Origin: Gammaproteobacteria bacterium
GTDB lineage: Bacteria; Pseudomonadota; Gammaproteobacteria; Pseudomonadales; Cellvibrionaceae
NCBI GenBank assembly: GCA_021151835.1
Contig: JAGKWO010000004.1
Coordinates: 124,001-188,000 of the forward strand
Direction of reading: 5' to 3'
Length of the DNA: 64,000 bases
Part shown: in pieces, positions 48,173 through 57,365 of the stretch
How the letters are laid out: each line of letters opens with the position of its first letter
How positions within the stretch are numbered: the first letter of the stretch is position 1
The notes under the pieces: model-generated
What the model was told of the DNA's origin: nothing
Seen by the model: the letters and a program-made list of their open reading frames with translations, nothing else
Database searches by the model: none
Made by a program: the position numbers and the translations under genes

Positions 48173-49684
48173 TTACTTTGCCGGGCAATGTTGACGAAGA
48201 AACTCGCCATGCGATGGTAATTTCATTACGGTATCGCGAATCGCTTTTGCGCCCTGATTTAAAGACTGTGCCAGTTTTTGGCTATCCAAAGCATCTGTTA
48301 ACGGATGATATTTTTCCGGGCGAATGTTCATCCCCTCCAAAATAGAATACCAACTGTCTGCACCGAAAAGATTTTCCGGGTGATGCTGCAATTGACCACG
48401 ACGACGGAATTGTTCAATTTTTTCCTGCAAGCTATCAGGAATATCCATTGCTTGGCACCAACGCCAAAATGCCGTGTCATCACGTTTAGTTGTGCAATAA
48501 TGCAGAATTACAAAATCGCGGATTTCTACATAATCGCGCGTAATTTCCCGATTGAATTGTTGCTCAAGGAATGGATCCATATTTTTATCGGGAAAGTTGC
48601 GGATAAAATGCACCAACTCGCGGTACACCAAATGAATCGCCGTGGATTCCAGCGGCTCAATAAAACCCGACGCCAATCCCAACGCCAAACAATTGTTATG
48701 CCATATTTTTTTGCGCATACCACTCACAAAGGGAATGACGCGAGGCTCATTGATGAGTTTTCCTTCAACAACATTCATCAACGTATTGATAGCTTCGTCA
48801 TCAGAGCAATAATCGCTGGCAAACACATAGCCGTTTCCAGTGCGATGCTGTAGCGGAATTTTCCAGGTCCACCCTGCTGCACGCGCACTGGCCGTTGTGT
48901 AAGGTAATGGATCACCCGCATTTTCGGATTGCGCAGCTACTGCGCGATTACACGGCAAATAATTAGACCAGTCTTCATAACCTACTTTCAACGTTTCTGA
49001 AATTAATAATCCTTTAAAACCGGTACAGTCAATAAAAAAATCGCTTTCAACTTTTTCACCGTTGGTGAGTAGTAGCGATTGGATACATTGACGCTCATCC
49101 GTCTGGACGCTGGCCACGGTAGCTTCGATACGTTTCACACCGCGTTCAAGGGTAATTTCACGCATATGGCGCGCCGCATACGCGGCATCAAGGTGCAATG
49201 CGTAGCCGTAAGTTGCTAGTGGTGTGTTCGCCAATTGCGCTTCAGCCATAAAGCGATGCTCCTCTGCCATAATCCCGGCAGGTGAGTGATCCATCCAGCG
49301 AGTCACATTACCATCGGCCAATGTTTTTAACCAGATTTGATAAAAATCGTGCCCATCAATATTGCGTCCAATTTTTCCAAACGGATGATAAAAATGATGT
49401 TCGTTTTGTTGAAACCAGTTTTCAAAACGAATTCCCAGTTTGATGGAACCTGCCGTTGCTTGCATAAATTCTTTGACAGGGAGGCGCGCATCTTTCAGGA
49501 ATGCCATAAACGATGGCACAGTCGCTTCCCCCACACCGATAGTGGCAATATCCGGCGATTCAACCAAGGTAATTTTGGTGTTGCTGCCGTGCAAAATATT
49601 GCTGAGCAAACTGGCCGCCATCCAACCTGCCGTGCCGCCGCCCACAATACAAATTGAACCCAATGGATTCGCCGTACGCTGCAT
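48173..49684 (-). CDS. PrnA-like FAD-dependent halogenase paralogue 3
   Basis: A 503-residue member starting at the ATG at 49684 (MQRTANPLGSICIVGGGTAG), 10 bp after the stop of copy 4; a longer frame to 49768 would overlap that gene. FAD site SICIVGGGTAGWMAA; catalytic Lys82 in SIKLGIRFENW; signature AGWTWKIPLQHRTGNGYVF; Glu in GFIEPLESTAIHLV. It is the last gene of the probable TonB receptor 2 - copy 4 - copy 3 transcript. The tight spacing implies that copies 3 and 4 act together, perhaps on different positions or as a complex. Confidence 0.92.
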   Translation of the reverse strand: MQRTANPLGSICIVGGGTAGWMAASLLSNILHGSNTKITLVESPDIATIGVGEATVPSFMAFLKDARLPVKEFMQATAGSIKLGIRFENWFQQNEHHFYHPFGKIGRNIDGHDFYQIWLKTLADGNVTRWMDHSPAGIMAEEHRFMAEAQLANTPLATYGYALHLDAAYAARHMREITLERGVKRIEATVASVQTDERQCIQSLLLTNGEKVESDFFIDCTGFKGLLISETLKVGYEDWSNYLPCNRAVAAQSENAGDPLPYTTASARAAGWTWKIPLQHRTGNGYVFASDYCSDDEAINTLMNVVEGKLINEPRVIPFVSGMRKKIWHNNCLALGLASGFIEPLESTAIHLVYRELVHFIRNFPDKNMDPFLEQQFNREITRDYVEIRDFVILHYCTTKRDDTAFWRWCQAMDIPDSLQEKIEQFRRRGQLQHHPENLFGADSWYSILEGMNIRPEKYHPLTDALDSQKLAQSLNQGAKAIRDTVMKLPSHGEFLRQHCPAK

Positions 49685-49694
49685 ATTTTTTGCC

Positions 49695-51209
49695 TTATAC
49701 CCTGGGCATTTTACAATGCTGGTTAATAAATTCCTGATGTGTCGGCAGACCGGCAATTGCTTCTGCAATCGAAGTACGCATTTGCGCCAGGCTTTGTTTT
49801 AGATAATTCACATTCAAGCGGTCTACATTTTTATTATAGTGTTGCGGGTAAAAATTAAACCCGCTGTAAATTGCCAACCAGGAATCCGGATGGAATATTT
49901 CCCAGGGATAATGCAATAAATCGCCGTGGTCATAATAAGCATCTATTTTTTGTTGCAATGAATCAGGCACTGACATGGCGCGACAATAGCGCCAGAATTC
50001 GCTGTCATCGCGCTGGTTAGCTTTGTAATGCAGAATAATAAAATCGCGGATGCGCTCCCACTCGGTAGCTGTGACCTGGTTGAAATAGTCGATTTTTTCC
50101 TCATTGAAAAATGGCGTGGGAAGGGAGCCGCAAATTTTTTCTATCCCGGTTTCAATCAGCGCAATACTGGTACTTTCAAGGGGCTCTAAAAATCCGGCCG
50201 CCAAACCAATCGCAATACAGTTTTTATTCCACGCCTGCGCCCGGCGCCCCGGAATAAATTTAAATTTACGCGGCGAATGTAAAACTTTTCCATCAATGTG
50301 CTGCACTAAGATTTCTTCAGCCTGCGCTTCGTCAGTAAAGTGGCTGGCATAAACATGGCCATTACCCTGGCGATGCTGCAACGGAATTTTCCATTGCCAA
50401 CCAGCCGTATGTGCTTTGGAAACAGTGCGAATTGCCGGTTCACCCACCAACTCCGATTGCACCGCCATCGCGCGATCACACAACAACCATTGGCTCCAGT
50501 CGACATAAGGTGTTTTTAACGCGTCCGCAATTAATAAACCGTGAAAGCCGGTGCAATCGATGAATAAATCCGCATTAACATTGCGTTGATCATCAAGCGT
50601 CAGGCTTTCAATAAAACCGGAATGATTATGCAGGTTAACTGCTGCAATTTTTGCATCTATGTGAACAACGCCGTTGGCGAGTGAATGCTCGCGCATTAAT
50701 GTGGCGAAAAGTGCCGCATCAAAATGTAGTGCCCAATCGAATATTGATAGTGGTGATGCAGGGTTTTCAGCAGGAAATGTAAATTTGTTGGCACGGGCCA
50801 GCGCAATGCCCAATGAATATTTTTCCAATGGCTGGGAATCACCCATGTCACGCAGTTTCATCCAGTAATGATGGAAGCGAATTCCGTTAGCATCGTGCCC
50901 GAAAACACCAAAGGGATGGATAAATGATGTGTCCGGTTTGAACCAATCTTTAAATTCAATGCCCAGCTTGATGGTTGCATTGGTTTTACTCATCACCTCC
51001 ATATCGTCCATACCCAGTGATTGGTAAAAACGGCGTAATGTCGGGATAGTCGCTTCCCCGACGCCTACGGTACCTATTTCACTCGATTCGACAACGGTAA
51101 TTTTTATATCGGTATTGGCAAAATGATGACTTAACTTTGCAGCTGTCATCCAGCCGGCAGTGCCGCCGCCAGCAATAACAATCGATTTAACCGGGTATTG
51201 GTAGTTCAC
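49695..51209 (-). CDS. PrnA-like FAD-dependent halogenase paralogue 4
   Basis: A 504-residue Trp_halogenase family protein. SIVIAGGGTAGWMTA at the N-terminus binds FAD (Ala replaces the first Val of the usual VGGG); catalytic Lys81 in TIKLGIEFKDW; signature AGWQWKIPLQHRQGNGHVY; Glu in GFLEPLESTSIALI. It lies 97 bp downstream of TonB receptor 2 on the same strand, separated by a strong hairpin, and 10 bp upstream of copy 3. All catalytic residues are kept, so an active FAD-dependent halogenase or related oxidase is expected; the flavin reductase partner is not in the window. Confidence 0.92.
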   Translation of the reverse strand: MNYQYPVKSIVIAGGGTAGWMTAAKLSHHFANTDIKITVVESSEIGTVGVGEATIPTLRRFYQSLGMDDMEVMSKTNATIKLGIEFKDWFKPDTSFIHPFGVFGHDANGIRFHHYWMKLRDMGDSQPLEKYSLGIALARANKFTFPAENPASPLSIFDWALHFDAALFATLMREHSLANGVVHIDAKIAAVNLHNHSGFIESLTLDDQRNVNADLFIDCTGFHGLLIADALKTPYVDWSQWLLCDRAMAVQSELVGEPAIRTVSKAHTAGWQWKIPLQHRQGNGHVYASHFTDEAQAEEILVQHIDGKVLHSPRKFKFIPGRRAQAWNKNCIAIGLAAGFLEPLESTSIALIETGIEKICGSLPTPFFNEEKIDYFNQVTATEWERIRDFIILHYKANQRDDSEFWRYCRAMSVPDSLQQKIDAYYDHGDLLHYPWEIFHPDSWLAIYSGFNFYPQHYNKNVDRLNVNYLKQSLAQMRTSIAEAIAGLPTHQEFINQHCKMPRV

Positions 51210-51243
51210 AATGGCTTCCCGAGATTTGGTTCCAGAAATAATA

Positions 51244-51271
51244 AAACCACGGTAATTACTTACCGTGGTTT
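51244..51271 (-). terminator. Intercistronic hairpin between TonB receptor 2 and halogenase 4
   Basis: AAACCACGGTAA and TTACCGTGGTTT form a perfect 12-bp stem with a 4-base loop. On the minus-strand transcript it is followed by TTATTATT, a partial U tract. It lies 35 bp after the receptor stop and 34 bp before halogenase 4, so it may be a leaky terminator that sets receptor expression above halogenase expression. Confidence 0.75.
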
Positions 51272-51306
51272 ATTTATCACAAATCAAACGCTAAGACGAT
51301 GAGACC

Positions 51307-54300
51307 TTAGAATTTAACGCGTGTACCTAACGACCAGCGAGCTTCATAAACGTTTTGGAAAGCTTTTTGATCTTTAAACTCTACATAAGTTTGTTGGATC
51401 TCTTCCAATATGTTGGAGCCATTGAGATAAACAGACCATTGCTCATTCAGGTTATAGCTCACATTCAAATCCACTTGACCGTAATCATCCTGATACAACG
51501 ACTGCTGTGCTGTTGCCGGGTTGCCGGGAGTAATCAAACGCGCAGAGCGGAAGTTATAAGCAACACGCGCCGAGAAGGTTTGATTGTCGTACCAGGCTAC
51601 CAGGTTATAGGTGTCTTCGGAGTTGTTAGTGAATGGCAACTCTTTACCACCAAAACCTTTACGCTCTTGTGAACTATCAGACAAGGTGTAGTTCAAGTCA
51701 AAGCCCATATCGCTCAGCACAGCTGCGTCAGTGATATCACTAAACGCTACTTTTGCAGCCAATTCCACACCTTGAACTTCACCGCCTTTACCTTGCACCA
51801 ACGAGGTGAACTGCCATGGACCACGACGTACACCATCAGAGTCCGGCTCATCTACCATCACTGTACCGTCTTCGATAAAGCTATCGATTTCGATCTTGAA
51901 TAAGCCCGCACTTAACACAGACGCAGAACCAACATACCATTCCGCAGAGAAGTCATAGTTAGTAGAGCGAATTGGATCCAGGTTCGGGTTACCAGCCAGG
52001 CTACCGTTGGCAACACGCATACAATTACAATCATTGTTAAATACACGACCAACTGATTTACCGCCACCCCATTGCAGCAAGTTGAGTGGCATCATGCTCT
52101 CGCCATAGGCAAAACGGAGCTTAACATTTTCAGCAACATCAGCAGCCAGGTTCAATGATGGCAAATAGTCAGTGTAGGAGCGTTTGGTTACTACATCACC
52201 GGTGTCAACGTTGGTACCCGAGTGTGGCAATTGCGCCCCCACTTCGTTAGCAACAATTGTCAGGTCAGTATCAATAACTTTTACCCCGACGTTACCGCTG
52301 ACAATACCGTATGCGATGTTAGCTTGCAGGAAGTAGTTGAACTCATCCAATTCAACCCTGAAAGATTGACCCGGGTTAATCACTTTTTCTTGAGGGCCAA
52401 ACACTTTTTCCTGGAAGGCCAAGCTGTTGTCGAAGGTGCGCGGATCAATTGCCCAAACACCAGGCAAGCCTTTCACACCACCAAAGTCGTCAATCCAGAT
52501 AACTTTGTTGTGTTCGTCAATGCGAGTTGGCTTGAGCAATGTATAGGCAACAAATTCGTTGTTATATACCCTGCCATTTTGATCAACACCAGTGACTCTT
52601 TCACCCAGAGTAGCGCCTGGATCACACGCCGAGGGCGATGTAGCAAATTGGTCTACTGCTTTCCACTGAGCCGAGCAACCACCGTTCAATTTTCCGAAAT
52701 ACGAGAATTGGGTACTGTCAACTGAACGAGTGCTGTTACGGAGACCGAAGTCCACACTGGTCAGGAATGGCTGATCGTCAAATTCGTAATTCCAGCGGGT
52801 GCTGAAAGTTTGCAGGTCTGCTCCGCGGTCAGTGTTGTTCTCGGAGGAGAAAGCGCCGATATGGTAGCTATCAACATCAGCCATGTATTCCGCAACGGTG
52901 CGAGAACCTTTTCCACCTGTAACTACCTGGTCAAAACCAGAGAAGGTGGGGTGTGAACCGGCAGTGTCATAACCAATGCGGAAACGACTCTCAATACCAC
53001 CTGGTGAATAAGCAGCGAAACAGCCGCCGTTAGCACCAGCCACTATGTCACCACGCGCAGTATTACATTGACTTGCGGGGATCAAACCACCAGGACCGGT
53101 CACGATTGAACCACTGTCAATACTAAGGATATCGCCTTCACCATAACCATGGCGCATCGCCGCACTTGCATCAGCACGGGTCATACGAACCTGGCCAGTC
53201 AAAGGACCACCATTGTCATAGTTCAATTCGAAGTTGTAGTTTTGTGATTTTTCATGGTTGTAGTTGGTTTGCGAGAAAGATTGCAAACGATAAGGCTGGG
53301 CAGAGAATGCAGTTACTGTGCGCCATTGGTTGCCTTCATAAGTAAAACTATCATCACCATATTCTGTCGCCGTTGCATAACCGGCAAAGGTTTGCCAACG
53401 GTTATTGTGCGAGAAACCTGCACGGCGGTTCCAACGCTCCTGATCGCTATAGAAGTAATCTGCAACGATTTCAAAACCCTCACCCAGATCAAACTGGAAC
53501 GAGGCGTTCAAGCCATCACGGGTACGCTCTTCTGCTTTATGGAAAGCAGCAAAACCTTGAGGTACCAGGTGGTGGACGTTAGGATCACCCAACGGGGTTT
53601 CACCCCAGGTATGACTATTGTTAGTAGCACCGATACCACCGTTCTCAGAGGTATCAAAATAACCGTTAAAGTCTGTAGCAAGATTTTTTTCGGTAGTTGC
53701 ACCGGATACCAGAAAACCGAAGCGCTCGCCTTTAAAGTTCACCAAACCGGTAAAGGTAGGATCATCTTCTTTACTGATTGAACCACGGTCAATTTCACCG
53801 GTACCAGCAAATGTCCAGCCATTTTCCATATCAAAGGGGCGACGGGTTTTCAGGTTAACAGTACCGGAAATACCGATAGCGGTATTGGTTGCAATGGGTG
53901 ACTTATAAACATCTGCTCCAGAGAACAATGTTGATGGCAGGTCACCAAAGTCAGCGGCTGATTGGTCGATAGTGGTCGCACTTAAAAAGGTCTCGCCATT
54001 CAGCGATGAACCTACGTTACCCAAACCGCGAATCTGTACCGGACCACCTTCACCCGCAGTACGGGTTACCTGGATACCCGGAATACGTTGCAGGGAGTCA
54101 GCAATGGTAACGTCAGGCAACTTACCGATATCTTCGGCGGAAATACCGTCTACAACTGACGCCGCTTCACGTTTGGTGTTTACCGCGCTTTCCTGCGCAG
54201 CGCGAACACCCTGTACAACGACTTCTTCTATATTGTCTTCTTGTGCCTGAACCCCGGACGCCAGCATCGCCAGGGTCATGGCCGAGCCACACATCAAAAT

Positions 54301-54360
54301 ATTACGATTAACCGTTCGAATTGCCGCACTTAACTGATTTCTTATCTCTTTATTTTTCAT
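51307..54360 (-). CDS. TonB-dependent receptor 2 (Xanthomonas/Caulobacter type)
   Basis: A 1017-residue outer-membrane transporter from the ATG at 54360 (MKNKEIRNQLSAAIR), with AGAGGGG eight bases upstream; an ATG at 54378 is less well placed. The signal sequence ends SGVQAQ, then the TonB-box region NIEEVVVQG and the plug motifs TKREAASVVDGISAEDIGK, IADSLQRIPGIQV and VQIRGLGNV. The barrel ends SLGTRVKF. It carries extra cysteines (QCNTARGD.., NNDCNCM) that receptor 1 lacks, so the two probably recognise different ligands. It leads the halogenase 4-3 transcript and follows the GH9 gene. Confidence 0.95.
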   Translation of the reverse strand: MKNKEIRNQLSAAIRTVNRNILMCGSAMTLAMLASGVQAQEDNIEEVVVQGVRAAQESAVNTKREAASVVDGISAEDIGKLPDVTIADSLQRIPGIQVTRTAGEGGPVQIRGLGNVGSSLNGETFLSATTIDQSAADFGDLPSTLFSGADVYKSPIATNTAIGISGTVNLKTRRPFDMENGWTFAGTGEIDRGSISKEDDPTFTGLVNFKGERFGFLVSGATTEKNLATDFNGYFDTSENGGIGATNNSHTWGETPLGDPNVHHLVPQGFAAFHKAEERTRDGLNASFQFDLGEGFEIVADYFYSDQERWNRRAGFSHNNRWQTFAGYATATEYGDDSFTYEGNQWRTVTAFSAQPYRLQSFSQTNYNHEKSQNYNFELNYDNGGPLTGQVRMTRADASAAMRHGYGEGDILSIDSGSIVTGPGGLIPASQCNTARGDIVAGANGGCFAAYSPGGIESRFRIGYDTAGSHPTFSGFDQVVTGGKGSRTVAEYMADVDSYHIGAFSSENNTDRGADLQTFSTRWNYEFDDQPFLTSVDFGLRNSTRSVDSTQFSYFGKLNGGCSAQWKAVDQFATSPSACDPGATLGERVTGVDQNGRVYNNEFVAYTLLKPTRIDEHNKVIWIDDFGGVKGLPGVWAIDPRTFDNSLAFQEKVFGPQEKVINPGQSFRVELDEFNYFLQANIAYGIVSGNVGVKVIDTDLTIVANEVGAQLPHSGTNVDTGDVVTKRSYTDYLPSLNLAADVAENVKLRFAYGESMMPLNLLQWGGGKSVGRVFNNDCNCMRVANGSLAGNPNLDPIRSTNYDFSAEWYVGSASVLSAGLFKIEIDSFIEDGTVMVDEPDSDGVRRGPWQFTSLVQGKGGEVQGVELAAKVAFSDITDAAVLSDMGFDLNYTLSDSSQERKGFGGKELPFTNNSEDTYNLVAWYDNQTFSARVAYNFRSARLITPGNPATAQQSLYQDDYGQVDLNVSYNLNEQWSVYLNGSNILEEIQQTYVEFKDQKAFQNVYEARWSLGTRVKF

Positions 54361-54439
54361 GTCGACCACCCCTCTCATTATTAATGTTACTTATTTATTC
54401 CAGAATGCGAACCAAAGTGGCGCAATACTGTCGTCAGAG

Positions 54440-54468
54440 AAAATAGGCCTCATGGACAACGTTGTCAA
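54440..54468 (-). promoter_or_regulatory. Promoter of TonB receptor 2 with perfect palindromic operator
   Basis: On the minus strand a perfect TTGACA (54463-54468) and TATTTT (54440-54445) are 17 bp apart, about 80 bp before the ATG. The -35 is overlapped by GACAACGTTGTC at 54455-54466, a perfect 12-bp palindrome of a type distinct from the TGTAAACG sites at receptor 1. A LacI- or GntR-like repressor is inferred. The rest of the 335-bp gap (54361-54695) is AT-rich and without a gene. Confidence 0.72.
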
Positions 54469-54656
54469 CTTTATAATAAGAAATAATCAGAAAAGTAATA
54501 TTGGTTATTTATCAATGAGATGAATAAATAGCACCTACTGAAACTCGATTTGATTTACAAAAAAAAACAAAATTTACTCTCAAAAGTAACAATTAGCGCA
54601 CAAAAAGTGTGTCGCTTAAAGCAACAAAGCAGAAATTAATCTGTATTAACCGATTT

Positions 54657-54689
54657 ATAAAATCCAGCGGGCGAGAATTTCGCCCGCTG
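54657..54689 (-). terminator. Rho-independent terminator after the GH9 gene
   Basis: CAGCGGGCGA pairs perfectly with TCGCCCGCTG (54665-54689), and on the minus strand the stem is followed by GATTTTATAAAT. It lies 6 bp beyond the GH9 stop and separates that gene from TonB receptor 2. Confidence 0.85.
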
Positions 54690-54695
54690 TAAAAC

Positions 54696-57194
54696 TTACT
54701 TGACCTGTCGATTTAATTGATCAACCGCCAATGCCAGGAACATATAATTAGCTTCACCACCACCCATTACGTATTCTGTTTGTTGCCAAAAAAATGGCCA
54801 GATTTTCAGCTCTGGCAAATCAGGGCGAATTAATGCAGTACCGGAAATAACACCACCGGGAATGTATGACCAATCCGCACGATTCACACCGTAGGCAACC
54901 GTGGCCGAATTAGCGCCCACGCCTGAAGCAAAACTTTGTGTGTTTTCACCGGGATGAACACCCAATACAAAATTGAGCGCATTCACATAAGAATCGGTAC
55001 CGGTAAATTGCGGCCAGGATTTGTGGAAAAAATATTGTTTCACACCAAAATCCTGAATAGTCCAACCTGCTCCCCAAATGTTCGGTTTATAAGGCACACC
55101 ATAAGGCGATTCTGTTTGTGCACGCTCACGTACAGTTTTTTGATAGGACTCCACCGCATTATTAATAGCACTGACAAATTGTTCATTTTTTATCGATGCC
55201 ATCACACGGCCGATTGCCCAACCGGTTTTTTCAATATCCGCAATTATCTGCTGTTGCAAGCCAATCAATTCCTGACGGTAAGCATCATTGCCAGTAGCGA
55301 GAATTAATTCCGCGAGTGCAAAAATTCGACCGTCCTGTTTTTTGGTTTTGGGGGCGGCAATTTTGTACAGGTTTTGCGCGGCTTCCAATGCGTCTTTCGC
55401 CATTTGTGGATTGTAATTTTTCAGCACCCGCGCTGCTGCCGCCAAGCCGGCCGCAGCATCTAATTCACGTTCAGGATTATCTTCAGTGAATACCCAGCGA
55501 TCATCCGCCGTACCGGATTTGCCATTTTTAATTTCACCTTCTTTTAATGCAGCGTCGTAGGGAAAATTATCGGTTTGCACCATAGCATCCCCTAACAACA
55601 CATACTGACGAATTGTGGGTTCAATGATGCCGCGATACAAACGCCCCATGGATTTGTAGCCGCCCAGGACACTTAACAAGCCATGTTCGATTTGTTGCAA
55701 CGCATCATTTTTGCCATCTGCAACATGAATCTCGACCAGTTTTTTCTCCTGGTCAATCAAAGTTGCATCGTGGTTCAAACCAAATTCCTCCACCATAGTG
55801 GCGAGCAACCACACCGTTCCCATTTGTGATTCAACACGCAGGTCGTAATCACCTGCATCATGCCATCCTCCCGCATTCAAACCGGGAACCCTTTCGCCCG
55901 GCTTGAATTTGGTGCGCGTGCTGCCATCAGAAATATAACCATCGATATGATTAAAATTAAGCGGCATCATCAATGCGTCATCCTGATGGTCCAGCCCATG
56001 CCACACACGGTATTTTTCATTTACGCGCATATGGCACATTTGCACTGGCAAAAAATATTCAAGCGTTGGCTGCCAGGCATTACGCGATAACACATCGTCA
56101 CCGATTTTAAAGGCGTGGGACGTTTTATCGCGATAACCAATCTGGTACATACCCGGCTCTTTAATGTCCGAGAAGTCGTAAGTCATGTATTGGTAACGGA
56201 GGAAATTTCCCCAAGGTTTTACTTTCGCTTTTTTAACTTCGATTTTTCCAGCACCGGATAATTTATAGATTTTTATTTCAGACGCTTTGGTATCGCGCTT
56301 GTCCTGTTCAATTACCACTTGCTTGGGCTGTGCCGTACCATACCCTACTTGCGACACCTGGATTACCGGTTCATAAATCCAATTCCTGATTACATGGGGG
56401 GTGACAATCCATTCCAGCGCCCCTTTGGTTTTATTAGCGGGAATAACACCGCGCACAATGTACCAACCATTATTATGATTAGCGCGGCCATCCCATAATT
56501 CCAGTTCACCGGTTTTGCTTTCAATGGCCATGCGTTGTTTATCGGAGTCCGGTGCAACAATTAATTTCTTACCGGTCGCTAATGCGGCAGTCAGGAATTC
56601 ACCGTGGGGATTTACCAACGGACCATTGGGCTGCTGCGGAAAAATTCCACTTTGCGCATCCAGCAGCCAGGATTTTCCAAAAAATTCGCCGGGGAAAATT
56701 TCAAAGTTAAAACCAATTTTCCCCACCCAGTCATCAGGCAGCGGTTGTTCCAAATCCACAGTGATTTTAAATTGGTTATCTTGCAGCGCGGTCACATTAA
56801 CCTGATAGGTAAACTTCAGGTCAGGATAAATAATTGGATTAAATCCTTTGCGATCTTTACTCGGATCAGGATACGAAAGCGTTTGGCTAACTGTTTGTGT
56901 TTTTTTATCGACCGTTTGTTTGCCACCCACGGGCATCGGCGACCATTGGCCGGGAGAAATTTCCAGGCGCAAATCACCGTTCGCTGCAACACGGCTACCA
57001 TGTTGGATAACGGTTACGCCGGTTTGATGGCCATCAGGGTAAATATCGCTAAATACAGTAACGTTAAGCCCCTGCATTTCAAAATAATCCTGATTATTTA
57101 ATTTGAGTGAATCGGCAAAGGCCAGAGTAGTGGCAAGCGGAGTGAAGGCAATAGCAGCAACCAATAACCCCAAGGAAAACCTGTTTCTTTTCAT
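54696..57194 (-). CDS. Glycoside hydrolase family 9 enzyme (endoglucanase/exoglucosidase type)
   Basis: An 832-residue exported enzyme. Signal peptide MKRNRFSLGLLVAAIAFTPL...AFA (about 1-27). Residues about 30-275 form an N-terminal beta-rich region that I do not recognise. A CelD_N-type Ig-like domain covers about 276-366 (IQVSQVGYGTAQPKQVVI at its start), and the GH9 (alpha/alpha)6 domain runs from about 370 to the end. The catalytic aspartates lie in HDAGDYD (446-451). The C-terminal GGGEANYMFLA holds the likely acid glutamate, and NFVLGVHPG precedes it. No carbohydrate-binding module or linker is seen, unlike secreted cellulases, so it may be a periplasmic enzyme working on imported beta-glucan oligosaccharides. 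Confidence 0.9.
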   Translation of the reverse strand: MKRNRFSLGLLVAAIAFTPLATTLAFADSLKLNNQDYFEMQGLNVTVFSDIYPDGHQTGVTVIQHGSRVAANGDLRLEISPGQWSPMPVGGKQTVDKKTQTVSQTLSYPDPSKDRKGFNPIIYPDLKFTYQVNVTALQDNQFKITVDLEQPLPDDWVGKIGFNFEIFPGEFFGKSWLLDAQSGIFPQQPNGPLVNPHGEFLTAALATGKKLIVAPDSDKQRMAIESKTGELELWDGRANHNNGWYIVRGVIPANKTKGALEWIVTPHVIRNWIYEPVIQVSQVGYGTAQPKQVVIEQDKRDTKASEIKIYKLSGAGKIEVKKAKVKPWGNFLRYQYMTYDFSDIKEPGMYQIGYRDKTSHAFKIGDDVLSRNAWQPTLEYFLPVQMCHMRVNEKYRVWHGLDHQDDALMMPLNFNHIDGYISDGSTRTKFKPGERVPGLNAGGWHDAGDYDLRVESQMGTVWLLATMVEEFGLNHDATLIDQEKKLVEIHVADGKNDALQQIEHGLLSVLGGYKSMGRLYRGIIEPTIRQYVLLGDAMVQTDNFPYDAALKEGEIKNGKSGTADDRWVFTEDNPERELDAAAGLAAAARVLKNYNPQMAKDALEAAQNLYKIAAPKTKKQDGRIFALAELILATGNDAYRQELIGLQQQIIADIEKTGWAIGRVMASIKNEQFVSAINNAVESYQKTVRERAQTESPYGVPYKPNIWGAGWTIQDFGVKQYFFHKSWPQFTGTDSYVNALNFVLGVHPGENTQSFASGVGANSATVAYGVNRADWSYIPGGVISGTALIRPDLPELKIWPFFWQQTEYVMGGGEANYMFLALAVDQLNRQVK

Positions 57195-57228
57195 ACGTGA
57201 ATTCTCATGCTGTTTTTTTGTTATGGTT

Positions 57229-57256
57229 TATGCCAGCTAAAACCACAACTGGCATA
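57229..57256. promoter_or_regulatory. Inverted repeat upstream of the GH9 gene
   Basis: TATGCCAG and CTGGCATA form a perfect 8-bp inverted repeat with a 12-base spacer, 35 bp before the GH9 start codon. It could be an operator or a leader hairpin; no T run follows on either strand, so a terminator for the haemoglobin operon is less likely. Confidence 0.5.
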
Positions 57257-57365
57257 CAAGTCAGGTGCAACAGAGAATAAACCCGTCAATGCGCGCGAGC
57301 ACACTCAATTTTGTGGATATATGTTAAATATTGTTAAACGCAGGTGTTACGACAACCGGATGCGC

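Noticed and set aside
44680..51209. Calling the four flavoenzymes tryptophan halogenases involved in pyrrolnitrin-type antibiotics
   Set aside because: No other antibiotic genes are present; the receptor-linked context points elsewhere and the substrate cannot be read from sequence.
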